A stretch of 64,000 nucleotides of DNA. It comes from Shewanella carassii (GTDB lineage Bacteria > Pseudomonadota > Gammaproteobacteria > Enterobacterales > Shewanellaceae). The stretch spans positions 466,203-530,202 of the forward strand of contig NZ_NGVS01000006.1 in NCBI RefSeq assembly GCF_002777975.1, given 5' to 3'. Below the pieces are notes generated by a model, which did no database searches, was not told the DNA's origin, and saw only the letters and a program-made list of their open reading frames with translations. A program made the translations under genes and the position numbers. Below are positions 1-8,489 of this stretch, in pieces (the stretch's first letter is position 1; each line of letters opens with the position of its first letter).

Positions 1-287
1 CCGGCGCCATAGTGGAAACCGTGGCGGCATTGCACGGAGAAGGCAAAGATATCGGCGCCTATGGCGAACTGCGCGCCCTCGAGCGCTGGCGCAAGGCCGA
101 GGCGATGGAGATGATAGCCGCCATGGAGGGGTTCAAGCGGCTGTTTGCCGGTAGCAATCCTTTGAAGAAGGCGATTCGCGATCTCGGTCTCAACTTAGTA
201 GACAATTTCGCTGGGCTGAAAACTGTGTTCATGCAACAGGCCATGGGGCACAAATTCAAGCTGCCGCGTCTGTGCCGTCCTGAATAA
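1..287 (+). CDS. ubiI: UbiI/VisC-type FAD monooxygenase, C-terminal fragment
   Basis: The reading frame is open to the left edge, so only the last ~95 residues are present. The ending, with the segment GLNLVDNFAGLKTVFMQQAMG just before the stop, is typical of the UbiH/UbiI/UbiF (VisC, COQ6) flavin hydroxylases, which hydroxylate the aromatic ring in ubiquinone synthesis. Placement directly upstream of gcvT matches the usual pepP-ubiH-ubiI-gcvTHP order in Shewanella and relatives, which favours UbiI over UbiH or UbiF. The FAD-binding N-terminus lies outside the window. A rho-independent terminator follows. The GTG at position 12 is an internal valine, not a start. Confidence 0.75.
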   Translation, partial: GAIVETVAALHGEGKDIGAYGELRALERWRKAEAMEMIAAMEGFKRLFAGSNPLKKAIRDLGLNLVDNFAGLKTVFMQQAMGHKFKLPRLCRPE

Positions 288-316
288 TCTTCATCCCGGT
301 TAGCCGAATGTGAAGG

Positions 317-353
317 AAAACGCCCAAAAACAGTCGTTATTGGGCGTTTTTTA
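317..353 (+). terminator. rho-independent terminator after ubiI
   Basis: The stem AACGCCCAA / TTGGGCGTT with a short loop is followed by a run of T. It separates ubiI from the glycine cleavage operon. Confidence 0.85.
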
Positions 354-463
354 TGCTTCAACTGTGATTTACTGTAAAAAAATTACAGGTAAACCATGAG
401 AAAAATTAATCCATAATGGTTCGGATTAGAAAAATCACTTATATACAAATTTGTGACGCAGGG

Positions 464-469
464 TATAAT
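464..469 (+). promoter_or_regulatory. possible -10 box of gcvTHP promoter
   Basis: A perfect TATAAT lies 68 bases before the gcvT start in an AT-rich stretch. No good -35 hexamer is seen at the right distance, which would fit an activator-dependent promoter (GcvA or Lrp control is known in enterobacteria), but no operator was identified. I did not recognise a glycine riboswitch in 363-536. Confidence 0.4.
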
Positions 470-536
470 TTCGCAGCATTTTAACTCGGTTTTACCTTTG
501 GGTAACACCGAAAAGCCCCGATGAGAAGGGATAACA

Positions 537-1631
537 ATGGCTAATAAAACTGTACTCTTTAACAAGCACTTGGAAGCTAATGCCAAGATGGTTGATTTTC
601 ATGGTTGGGATATGCCACTCAACTATGGTTCGCAGATTGAAGAACATCACGCAGTGCGTCAGGACGCCGGTATGTTCGACGTCTCCCATATGACGGTTGT
701 TGATGTCAGCGGCAGCGATGCCAAAGCCTTCCTGCGTAAACTGCTGGCCAACGATATCGCCAAACTCAAGGTCTCCGGCAAGGCGCTTTACAGCGGCATG
801 CTGAATCATGACGCCGGGGTGATTGACGATCTGATCACTTATTATCTCGATGACACCCATTACCGGGTTGTCGTTAACTCAGCCACCCGCGACAAAGATC
901 TCGCTTGGATTGGTGAGCAGTCCAAGCCCTATGATGTCACAGTGACCGAACGCCCTGAGCTGGCGATGATTGCCGTGCAGGGCCCTAACGCCAAGGCCAA
1001 AGCCGCAACTGTGTTCAGCGCCGAGCAAAAAGCGGCCGTTGAAGGCATGAAGCCTTTCTTCGGTGTGCAGGCGGGCAGCCTGTTTGTGGCTACTACCGGC
1101 TATACAGGTGAAGAAGGTTACGAAATTACCGTGCCAGCCGAAGAAGCCGAAGCCCTTTGGCAAGCGCTGCTCGATGCCGGTGTTAAACCATGTGGTTTGG
1201 GGGCCCGTGATACGCTGCGCCTGGAAGCCGGGATGAACCTCTACGGTCAGGACATGGACGAAACCGTTAACCCGCTGGCCGCCAACATGGGCTGGACCAT
1301 TGCCTGGGAACCGAGCGATCGTGACTTTATCGGCCGTGAAGCTCTTACCGCCATCAAAGCGGCCGGTGCAGACAAGTTTATCGGTTTGGTGATGGAGCAA
1401 AAAGGCGTGCTGCGCCACGGCATGCCGGTATTCTTCACCGACGCCAACGGCAATGAGCAGGAAGGCGTGATCACCAGTGGTACATTCTCACCGACATTGG
1501 GCTATTCTATTGCGATGGCCCGGGTACCGAACTCCATAGGGGATACGGCCGAAGTCGAAATGCGCAAGAAGCGTGTCGCTGTTAAAGTAGTGGCACCAGG
1601 CTTTGTGCGTAACGGTAAACAAGCATTCTAA
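537..1631 (+). CDS. gcvT: glycine cleavage system T protein (aminomethyltransferase)
   Basis: A 364-residue T protein, the normal length for the family. It takes the aminomethyl group carried on lipoyl-GcvH, releases ammonia, and transfers the one-carbon unit to tetrahydrofolate to form 5,10-methylene-THF in the cytosol. The N-terminus contains [20 protein letters not shown] and MFDVSHM (about residues 21-52), and GVIDDLITY (94-102) holds the conserved catalytic/folate aspartate. The start is supported by an AGAAGGG ribosome site about 8 bases upstream. It is the first gene of gcvTHP, with 23 bases to gcvH. Confidence 0.97.
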   Translation: MANKTVLFNKHLEANAKMVDFHGWDMPLNYGSQIEEHHAVRQDAGMFDVSHMTVVDVSGSDAKAFLRKLLANDIAKLKVSGKALYSGMLNHDAGVIDDLITYYLDDTHYRVVVNSATRDKDLAWIGEQSKPYDVTVTERPELAMIAVQGPNAKAKAATVFSAEQKAAVEGMKPFFGVQAGSLFVATTGYTGEEGYEITVPAEEAEALWQALLDAGVKPCGLGARDTLRLEAGMNLYGQDMDETVNPLAANMGWTIAWEPSDRDFIGREALTAIKAAGADKFIGLVMEQKGVLRHGMPVFFTDANGNEQEGVITSGTFSPTLGYSIAMARVPNSIGDTAEVEMRKKRVAVKVVAPGFVRNGKQAF

Positions 1632-1654
1632 AACATGGGAAAGGAACAAGAATA

Positions 1655-2044
1655 ATGAGCAATATTCCAAGCGAACTGAAGTACGCTTCTTCTCACGAAT
1701 GGATCCGTAAGGAAGAAGACGGTAGTTACACAGTCGGTATCACTGAACATGCACAGGAGTTGCTGGGTGATATGGTTTTCGTTGAATTGCCGGATGTAGG
1801 TGACATCGTCAGCGCCTCCGAAGACTGCGCCGTGGCCGAGTCTGTTAAGGCGGCATCAGATATCTATGCTCCACTATCCGGTGAAGTGATTGCCATCAAC
1901 GAAGCGCTGGAAGACAGCCCTGAGCTGGTCAACAGCGATGCATTCGGTGATGGCTGGTTCTTCCGCGTCATGCCTTCCGATCTGTCTGAGCTGGATAACC
2001 TGCTCGATGCCGAAGGATATCAGGCTGTCATCGACGAAGAATAA
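1655..2044 (+). CDS. gcvH: glycine cleavage system H protein (lipoyl carrier)
   Basis: A 129-residue H protein, full length. It carries the methylamine intermediate between the P, T and L proteins on a lipoamide arm. The lipoylation site is Lys65 within [17 protein letters not shown], preceded by the glycine-rich hybrid motif region, and the acidic C-terminus ends in DEE. A GGAAAGGAAC ribosome site precedes the ATG. It sits between gcvT and gcvP. The L protein (Lpd) is not encoded here and is normally shared with pyruvate dehydrogenase elsewhere. Confidence 0.97.
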   Translation: MSNIPSELKYASSHEWIRKEEDGSYTVGITEHAQELLGDMVFVELPDVGDIVSASEDCAVAESVKAASDIYAPLSGEVIAINEALEDSPELVNSDAFGDGWFFRVMPSDLSELDNLLDAEGYQAVIDEE

Positions 2045-2055
2045 GCGTTGCTGAA

Positions 2056-2085
2056 AAACGAAGCCCTCCGGGGCTTCGTTTGTTT
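2056..2085 (+). terminator. hairpin between gcvH and gcvP (attenuator or processing site)
   Basis: The stem AACGAAGCCC / GGGCTTCGTT with a 4-base loop is followed by TGTTTT. It has the shape of a weak rho-independent terminator inside the operon, so it may lower gcvP relative to gcvT and gcvH or mark an mRNA processing end. Confidence 0.6.
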
Positions 2086-2154
2086 TACCAATAAAGAGAC
2101 TGGTACACCGCCTCCCTACGGCAGGATACCGGCGAACATGGAACAAGGTTAATC

Positions 2155-5043
2155 ATGACCAAGCAAACCCTCACTCAGTTAGAGCAGCACGAACTCTTTA
2201 TCCGTCGTCATATCGGCTCCGACGCCCTACAGCAGCAAGAGATGCTGAATTATGTTGGCGCCGAGTCACTGGAAGATCTGACGGCGCAGATAGTACCGGA
2301 GTCGATTCGTCTGAACCGGGATCTGGCCGTGGGCGAAGCCTGTGGCGAAGCCGAAGGTCTGGCTTATATCAAGAGTCTGGCCAAGCAGAACAAGGTATTC
2401 AAGAGCTACATAGGCATGGGCTACTACGGCACTGAAGTGCCTAACGTCATTTTGCGTAATGTGCTGGAAAACCCAGGTTGGTACACGGCTTATACCCCAT
2501 ACCAGCCGGAAATCGCCCAGGGCCGCCTAGAAGCGGTACTGAATTTCCAGCAGATGTCTATGGACCTCTCTGGCCTGGATCTGGCCTCCGCCTCGCTGCT
2601 GGACGAAGCCACAGCCGCCGCCGAAGCCATGGCGCTGGCCAAGCGGGTGTCCAAGGCCAAGAAAGCCAATATCTTCTTCGTTGCCGATGACGTGTTCCCG
2701 CAGACGCTGGATGTGGTCAAGACCCGCGCCGAATGCTTTGGTTTTGAAGTCGTCGTAGGCCCCGCCGAGGAAGCGCTCAATCATGAACTCTTTGGTGCCC
2801 TGTTCCAGTACAGCGGCAAGACAGGCGAGCTGAACGATCAGCGTGAACTCTTTGCCAAGCTGCGCGAGCAGAAAGCGATTGTGACAGTTGCCGCCGATAT
2901 CATGTCGCTGGTATTGCTCAAGTCTCCCGGTAGCCTGGGCGCCGACGTGGTCTTTGGCAGCGCGCAGCGCTTCGGCGTGCCTATGGGGTATGGTGGCCCT
3001 CACGCCGCCTTCTTCGTGACCCGAGACGAACACAAGCGTTCCATGCCTGGCCGTATCATAGGCGTTTCCAAAGACAGTCGCGGCAACACAGCGCTGCGGA
3101 TGGCGATGCAAACCCGTGAGCAGCATATCCGCCGCGAAAAGGCCAACTCCAATATCTGTACCGCGCAGATCCTGCTGGCCAACATGGCCTCTTTCTACGC
3201 CGTATACCATGGTCCACAAGGGCTGAAGACCATAGCCGAGCGTATTCACCGCCTGACCGACATTCTCGCCGCCGGCCTCAAGGCCAAGGGCGTTGAGCTG
3301 GTCAACGCTAGCTGGTTCGACACTCTGACCTTCAAAGTGGCCGACAAAGACGCCGTGCTGGCTCGCGCCATTGCCGCCGAGAGCAACCTGCGTATCGATG
3401 CCGAAGGCACTCTGGGTGTCAGCCTGGATGAAACCACGACTGCTGATGATCTGGCTGCCCTGTTTGATATCATTCTGGGCGCCGGTCATGGTCTGGATGT
3501 GGCGGCACTGGACGCTGAAATCCTTGCCAAGGGCAGTGAGTCCATCCCTGCGGCGCTGCTGCGTGATGAGGCTATCCTGACGCATCCAACCTTCAACAGC
3601 TTCCACAGCGAAACCGAGATGCTGCGCTACATCAAGCGTCTTGAAAACAAAGACTTGGCGCTGAACCACTCGATGATCTCTCTGGGTTCATGCACCATGA
3701 AGCTGAACGCCACCGCCGAGATGCTGCCTATCAGCTGGCCGGAATTTGCCAACCTGCATCCTTTCTGCCCGCTGGAGCAAGCCAAGGGTTATGAAAAGCT
3801 GCTCAATGAGCTGTCTGACTATCTGGTGGAAATCACCGGCTATGACGCCATGTGCCTGCAGCCCAACTCGGGTGCATCCGGCGAATACGCCGGTCTGTTG
3901 GCCATCAAGAAGTACCATGAATCCCGCGGCGAGGGGCACCGCAATGTCTGTCTGATCCCTCAGTCTGCTCACGGTACCAACCCGGCTTCGGCGCAGATGG
4001 CCGGTATGAAGATAGTGGTTGTGGCCTGTGACAAGCGCGGCAACGTGGACATGGAAGATCTGCGCGCCAAGGCGGCCGAAGTGGCCGATAACCTGTCCTG
4101 CATCATGATCACTTATCCTTCTACCCACGGCGTGTATGAAGAAACCGTCTCGGAGATCTGTGAGGTGATCCATCAACACGGCGGCCAGGTGTATCTCGAC
4201 GGTGCCAACATGAATGCCCAGGTGGGCGTGACCACTCCCGGCTTTATCGGCGCGGACGTTTCCCACCTCAACCTGCACAAGACCTTCGCCATCCCTCATG
4301 GCGGTGGTGGTCCAGGCATGGGCCCTATCGGTGTAAAAGCGCATTTGGCTCCTTTCGTTGCCGGTCATACTCTGGTTAAGCCGGGCCGCGAAAGCGACAA
4401 CAACGGTGCCGTTTCTGCCGCGCCTTACGGCAGCGCCAGCATACTGCCAATCAGCTGGATGTACATCAAGCTGCTGGGCGCCAAGGGCCTGCGTGAATCA
4501 ACCCAAAACGCCATGCTCAACGCCAACTATGTGATGAAGAAGCTGTCAGAGCACTATCCAGTGCTGTACCGCGGCCGTAATGACCGTGTGGCTCACGAGT
4601 GTATTATTGATCTGCGTCCGCTGAAAGAAGCCTCCGGCGTTACCGAAATGGATGTGGCCAAGCGTCTCAACGACTACGGCTTCCACGCACCGACCATGAG
4701 CTTCCCGGTTGCCGGAACCCTGATGATCGAGCCGACCGAGTCTGAGTCCAAGGCCGAACTGGACAGATTTATCGAAGCCATGGTGGCCATCCGCGGTGAA
4801 ATCGCCCGGGTCGAAGCCGGTGAGTGGCCTGCGGACAATAACCCGCTGCACAATGCACCACACACGTTAGCCGACATCATGGATCCCGCCTTCGACAGCC
4901 GTCCATACGATCGCGAACTGGCGGTATTCCCAAATGCCACAGTCAAGGCCAACAAGTTCTGGCCGACCGTGAATCGTATTGATGATGTGTATGGGGATAG
5001 GAATTTGTTTTGTGCCTGTGTGCCCATGTCTGATTACGAGTAA
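2155..5043 (+). CDS. gcvP: glycine dehydrogenase (decarboxylating), P protein
   Basis: A single-chain 962-residue P protein of the proteobacterial type; some phyla split it into two subunits. It decarboxylates glycine with pyridoxal phosphate and loads the aminomethyl group onto GcvH. The N-terminal half shows FIRRHIGSD (about 15-23) and YIGMGYYGT. The C-terminal half has the PLP lysine at about residue 709 in [20 protein letters not shown], after [12 protein letters not shown]. An ATG preceded by AACAAGG is used as start. It follows gcvH after 110 bases containing a hairpin. No terminator is seen directly after the stop; the first good one is at about 5438, beyond the repeats. Confidence 0.97.
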   Translation: MTKQTLTQLEQHELFIRRHIGSDALQQQEMLNYVGAESLEDLTAQIVPESIRLNRDLAVGEACGEAEGLAYIKSLAKQNKVFKSYIGMGYYGTEVPNVILRNVLENPGWYTAYTPYQPEIAQGRLEAVLNFQQMSMDLSGLDLASASLLDEATAAAEAMALAKRVSKAKKANIFFVADDVFPQTLDVVKTRAECFGFEVVVGPAEEALNHELFGALFQYSGKTGELNDQRELFAKLREQKAIVTVAADIMSLVLLKSPGSLGADVVFGSAQRFGVPMGYGGPHAAFFVTRDEHKRSMPGRIIGVSKDSRGNTALRMAMQTREQHIRREKANSNICTAQILLANMASFYAVYHGPQGLKTIAERIHRLTDILAAGLKAKGVELVNASWFDTLTFKVADKDAVLARAIAAESNLRIDAEGTLGVSLDETTTADDLAALFDIILGAGHGLDVAALDAEILAKGSESIPAALLRDEAILTHPTFNSFHSETEMLRYIKRLENKDLALNHSMISLGSCTMKLNATAEMLPISWPEFANLHPFCPLEQAKGYEKLLNELSDYLVEITGYDAMCLQPNSGASGEYAGLLAIKKYHESRGEGHRNVCLIPQSAHGTNPASAQMAGMKIVVVACDKRGNVDMEDLRAKAAEVADNLSCIMITYPSTHGVYEETVSEICEVIHQHGGQVYLDGANMNAQVGVTTPGFIGADVSHLNLHKTFAIPHGGGGPGMGPIGVKAHLAPFVAGHTLVKPGRESDNNGAVSAAPYGSASILPISWMYIKLLGAKGLRESTQNAMLNANYVMKKLSEHYPVLYRGRNDRVAHECIIDLRPLKEASGVTEMDVAKRLNDYGFHAPTMSFPVAGTLMIEPTESESKAELDRFIEAMVAIRGEIARVEAGEWPADNNPLHNAPHTLADIMDPAFDSRPYDRELAVFPNATVKANKFWPTVNRIDDVYGDRNLFCACVPMSDYE

Positions 5044-5070
5044 CATGGCTACTTGGCCTCGATAATACGG

Positions 5071-5175
5071 CTTCATCCAATCATTTTCGCTGCTCATTTA
5101 CTCAAGTAAACTGCGCGGCGAAAATGATCGGCTTCATTGCCTTCTCTTCGGCAGTGGCGCCATGGTTGCTGCTTG
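5071..5175. repeat. dispersed hairpin repeat, copy A
   Basis: About 105 bases nearly identical to 5312-5416. The centre is a nested inverted repeat: outer arms CCAATCATTTTCGC (5077-5090) and GCGAAAATGATCGG (5118-5131) enclose a 27-base core at 5091-5117 that starts TGCTCATTTAC and ends GTAAACTGCGCG. The flank GCCTTCTCTTCGGCAGTGGCGCCAT is shared with the second copy apart from single changes. It is non-coding. Confidence 0.8.
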
Positions 5176-5201
5176 GACTCGCTACTGCGGCGTTAAATCT
5201 T

Positions 5202-5244
5202 GGCGCCAGTGCTCATTGACATCAGTCAACTGCGCGCTGGCGCC
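5202..5244. repeat. dispersed hairpin repeat, copy B with different arms
   Basis: The outer arms GGCGCCAG / CTGGCGCC surround a 27-base core at 5210-5236 of the same length and plan as in copies A and C, beginning TGCTCATTGAC and ending GTCAACTGCGCG. The arms are unrelated to those of A and C, and the inner stem differs by a compensatory pair (TTTAC/GTAAA against TTGAC/GTCAA). Confidence 0.75.
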
Positions 5245-5311
5245 ATCGATTTGCCTAGCATTAGTTTCGTCAGCGACGCAATTATGGTTTAGTGGAGCAC
5301 ATTAGTTAGGG

Positions 5312-5416
5312 CGTCATCCAATCATTTTCGCTGCTCATTTACTCAAGTAAACTGCGCGGCGAAAATGATTGGCTTCATTGTCTTCTCTTCGGCAGTGACG
5401 CCATTATTGCTGCTTG
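5312..5416. repeat. dispersed hairpin repeat, copy C
   Basis: A direct repeat of 5071-5175. Arms CCAATCATTTTCGC (5318-5331) and GCGAAAATGATTGG (5359-5372) are perfectly complementary here, and the core at 5332-5358 is identical to copy A. The distance between copies A and C is 241 bases. Confidence 0.8.
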
Positions 5417-5436
5417 AGGCTAATATAATCGATAAT

Positions 5437-5464
5437 AAGCGAATCTCAGGATTCGCTTTTTTAT
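5437..5464 (+). terminator. rho-independent terminator, probably for gcvTHP
   Basis: The stem AAGCGAATC / GATTCGCTT is followed by six T. It is the first convincing terminator downstream of gcvP, about 400 bases past its stop. Confidence 0.8.
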
Positions 5465-5495
5465 GGTTCATCGCAGATTAGCGTGGACCGGAAAT

Positions 5496-5560
5496 GAAAA
5501 CGGTTGGAGAGTTATTGTTTAGTCGCTAAACAAAAACAATGATCAACCCCAACCGTTCTC
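5496..5560. repeat. long imperfect inverted repeat
   Basis: ACGGTTGG on the left pairs with CCAACCGT on the right, and an inner stem TTGTTTAG / CTAAACAA surrounds a 3-base loop. It lies immediately before the start of the degenerate transposase-like frame, so it could be a remnant end or regulatory hairpin of a mobile element. No matching second end was found. Confidence 0.5.
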
Positions 5561-5561
5561 A

Positions 5562-6085
5562 ATGTCGAATATTACCTTTCCCATTTTGCTCATTATTCAT
5601 CTAAAACTGATTGATAACGTTCACTGTGCTCGCGGCAAACAGGCTAAGGCCGTTCACAACGCTTCACTTCGCACCTAATCGGAACGAACCATACTGTCGT
5701 TTCAGGTTCAGTTACGGTTACCCGTCCGCCGTATTCTTTGCCCTGATTGCGGTATCGTTCGGGAACATATCAGCTGGTTAGACCCGGACCTTTCCTCAAG
5801 ATTAGTACCCGGGGCCTCGGGGATTTAGCTAAAAAGCTTTTGACAATTAGCAGCCCCTTGCCTTCGCCGTCGTTGCAGAACCACAGCTCTGGTTTTACAA
5901 AGCGCTGTAAGTGGCTCCAGCGTACCATCCGGCCCTTTGAATACTCGGCTAAAGTCGGTCGTCAGCTTGAGCCTGTCATCTATGGGATCTTTAAGCGGTT
6001 CAACATGGCTACGGTGCTCACTGTAATATCACAGCGCTGGTCATGGCGGACCCCCGAACCTATAGGATACTGGGTGTTGGAATGA
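5562..6085 (+). pseudogene. possible degenerate transposase (ISL3-like zinc-finger N-terminus)
   Basis: Starting from the ATG at 5562 the frame reads about 38 residues to a stop. It then continues in the same frame with PVRRILCPDCGIVREHISWL before further stops, and later sequence is open in another frame (5747-6085). A CPxCG pair followed by a tryptophan-containing stretch resembles the zinc-binding N-terminus of ISL3-family transposases. The remainder is too eroded to recognise and no DDE residues can be placed. The family guess is weak; the presence of a broken reading frame is more secure than its identity. The stretch 6086-6226 shows nothing further beyond the lead-in to the next gene. 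Confidence 0.3.
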
Positions 6086-6226
6086 CGAAGTCGTTAGAGT
6101 TCATACTTTTGTTAAGAAAGCATTGCAGGGAGCTGCTTGCAACACTTATTCTGGTTCTTACTCAAATTATATCAATACGTTACATAGCTAAGTATTGAGC
6201 ACGGTTTTATAAAAGGAACAGGATTA

Positions 6227-7900
6227 ATGGAAACAGATGTGCTGGAGATTTTGCAGAACTTCCACTCTGATGGGCTTTTTGTTGCGCCCAACATACCCAG
6301 CAAGAAAGCTAAAAATGCCAGTGCATGTTATGGCATGCCTGCGTCGGTCAATATTTATGCGATAGTCGATTCTACGGTTTTTGGTTCTGCAAAAAATGGT
6401 CTGGCATTTACATCTGAAGGATTGTTTTGGAAAAATGACTGGACCACAACTTCTGCAAAAAACCAAATGTCGTGGGAAGAGTTGATAAACACCAGTCAAG
6501 AGCATGCCGTTGAGGGTTCCGAGCTGTTGTTGGGTCAAGGCTGTGCTTTTGGTATGGCGGGTTCCGGGATGAAGCCCGCGGTTTTATTGACACTATTGGA
6601 AAAACTGGCCCAAAAAATACAAGGCAATACAGGGGCGACAGAAACTGCTGAAGTTTCGAATGTGGCACAAGCCGACGTTACTCCGGCAGCAGATGCAAAT
6701 GGTGACGTTTCTGTCAGCAATACAGCTTCGGCGAGCGTTACTACTGAAAATCTTTCCCCTGAAGGCGTTACAACCGAGACTGTTACTCCGGTAGCAAATG
6801 CAAATGGTGGCGCTTCTATCACCAATACAGCTCCGGCGAGCGTCACTGCTGAAAGTGCTGCCCCCGCAAGCGTTACGCCTGAAAAGCCCCAGCAGGAATC
6901 CAGTCCCAAGCCCGCTTTTGAAGGTAGCTATCAGCGGGAATACTTGGATATAGTTAACGCTGTGGCCAAGAGGCATCGTCTATCCCAGCAAATCCAAATC
7001 GCGCCGGCTATCAAAGTCCACAAAGTCAGAAAAGTCATCGAAATATCAGAGGGTAAAATCGAACCTTACGATATCCTGATGATTGTGGATAACACCTTTA
7101 TGCAAACAACCAAAGATTTTTTGGTTGTGACTCCTCATGCCATTTGGGCTAAAGGTACGCTGAGAAAGGTAGAGAGTTTTTCCTTAAGTGAAATTCGTAG
7201 TATTCGTTGTGATAAAAAAACTCTCTTTATTAATGACTATGACTTCCAGTACTTGGATCAGTTTTCTGAAAACGAAGTTTTGATACTGACGAATATGCTC
7301 GAAGAGTTAGTGGTCGCATTGCGTAAGTCTGACTCCGTATCGGCTGCTGACGAGCAGCTTGAATTACCTGCAGCTTTGGATACTTTGTTATCCAGCATAT
7401 ACGAAGTGGTATTAGATGATGTTGTTTCCGGCTTGAGGGACAAGGGATACCCAGAGAATAAACAGTTGGTTACTTCGATGGCGGAATGTTGTTTTAGTAC
7501 CTTTTTCATTGTTGACTCTCACTTAAAATATCGGCATCAGGATACAGCTGAATTGGTAGGGCAATATTTGCTTGCTCAAACATTGTCTGGCTTATTTGCG
7601 TTAATGAGTGTAGAGCGGTTATGGCGCCGTACAGAGGTGAAATCCACCTATGTGATGATGCAATGCTCTGTGATCATTCGAACATGTCAGTACTTTGAAA
7701 GACAAGGAATAGCGTTACGGCCGAACCAAGACTGGTATTTGCAGCTTTTTCAAACTGTGATGGATGCCAATACCCTGGAACAAGGTGCAGAGTTAATTGA
7801 CCAGGAGATGGGTAATCTCAGTGCCGATAGACAATTAGCCATTGATTGTGCCTTCAAGAGTGGTAAGGGGGTTAGGGAAATGTTGTGTGATGCTCTTTGA
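6227..7900 (+). CDS. unknown 557-residue protein with two similar beta-rich domains and a repeat linker
   Basis: I do not recognise this gene. Residues ~40-130 (IYAIVDSTVFGSAKNGLAFT then LFWKNDW) and ~285-385 (ILMIVDNTFMQTTKDFLVVT then AIWAKGTLRKV) share the plan 'IVDxT...TxxGLxxT...W', suggesting two copies of a small PH-like domain. Between them lies a Thr/Ala/Val/Ser-rich linker (about 140-235) with an imperfect repeat, VTPAADANGDVSVSNTASAS and VTPVANANGGASITNTAPAS. Residues ~395-557 look helical and soluble. There is no signal peptide or membrane segment. The ATG follows AAAAGGAACAGG. The gene is visibly AT-richer than its neighbours and lies beside a broken mobile element, so horizontal transfer is likely. 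Confidence 0.7.
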   Translation: METDVLEILQNFHSDGLFVAPNIPSKKAKNASACYGMPASVNIYAIVDSTVFGSAKNGLAFTSEGLFWKNDWTTTSAKNQMSWEELINTSQEHAVEGSELLLGQGCAFGMAGSGMKPAVLLTLLEKLAQKIQGNTGATETAEVSNVAQADVTPAADANGDVSVSNTASASVTTENLSPEGVTTETVTPVANANGGASITNTAPASVTAESAAPASVTPEKPQQESSPKPAFEGSYQREYLDIVNAVAKRHRLSQQIQIAPAIKVHKVRKVIEISEGKIEPYDILMIVDNTFMQTTKDFLVVTPHAIWAKGTLRKVESFSLSEIRSIRCDKKTLFINDYDFQYLDQFSENEVLILTNMLEELVVALRKSDSVSAADEQLELPAALDTLLSSIYEVVLDDVVSGLRDKGYPENKQLVTSMAECCFSTFFIVDSHLKYRHQDTAELVGQYLLAQTLSGLFALMSVERLWRRTEVKSTYVMMQCSVIIRTCQYFERQGIALRPNQDWYLQLFQTVMDANTLEQGAELIDQEMGNLSADRQLAIDCAFKSGKGVREMLCDAL

Positions 7901-8489
7901 CCGGTTTCAGTTGTTCTCAATAGGTGTTAGTCAAGCCTATATTAAAGTGTGAAACAGCGCATTTCAGTTTTATCCTAATGCGAAAAAGTGGTTACCAGTT
8001 AGGCGGTGGATTATTCGCCTCTTAACTGGTAGCGCAGTAAAAATATATATGCCGATGCATAAGCGTTGAGTTAAAGGTGGCGTCACTGCCAATAATAAAA
8101 CGACGCATCCACTACTGAATGAGTCAAGGTTCTAGCTGCCAAGGTACTTAAAGGTAAGCTCTTTTAATGATGAGTCGTCGGCATCTAAGCCGATTTGGGC
8201 TCGTTCAGGTGATAAGTGAATACAGAAATCGAATTTTCAGGCAGGATAGGGCTATAAAAATGATAGATGCCTATGTGGCATTTCTATTTGTCTGTTTTTC
8301 ATGTTTTTTTATGCTTTGGTTTCCCCCGTTTCAAGGATTTAGCCAACTAGACCATCCTTCTGGAAGCGCCCGCCATATTTCTCTCACAACAACTTGAACC
8401 CACAGCTAAAGCTGACTAGCTTTGTGTGATGCAATGGAAGGCGGGATAGTCTAGCTCGCCGTATGCAACAACAGATAGGGAGGCTGTTT
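7901..8489. other. 589-base intergenic stretch
   Basis: It holds a hairpin at 7994-8030 (ACCAGTTA / TAACTGGT with an inner GGCG / CGCC pairing), possibly the end of the preceding transcript although no T run follows. A 76-codon frame at 8167-8397 has no ribosome site or family resemblance and is not called. The rest is AT-rich with no recognisable feature. Confidence 0.5.

Noticed and set aside
363..536. Glycine riboswitch upstream of gcvT
   Set aside because: No tandem aptamer pattern could be recognised by eye; only a -10 box is supported.
2527..3669. 380-codon antisense frame inside gcvP
   Set aside because: Shadow of the GC-rich gcvP coding frame; no ribosome site or family match. The same holds for other long antisense frames in clpB, btuB and the TonB receptor.
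7994..8030. Integron attC-like hairpin
   Set aside because: The stem is short and lacks the R and L box pairs; no integrase or cassette is present.
8167..8397. 76-codon frame
   Set aside because: No ribosome site, atypical composition, ends without family resemblance.
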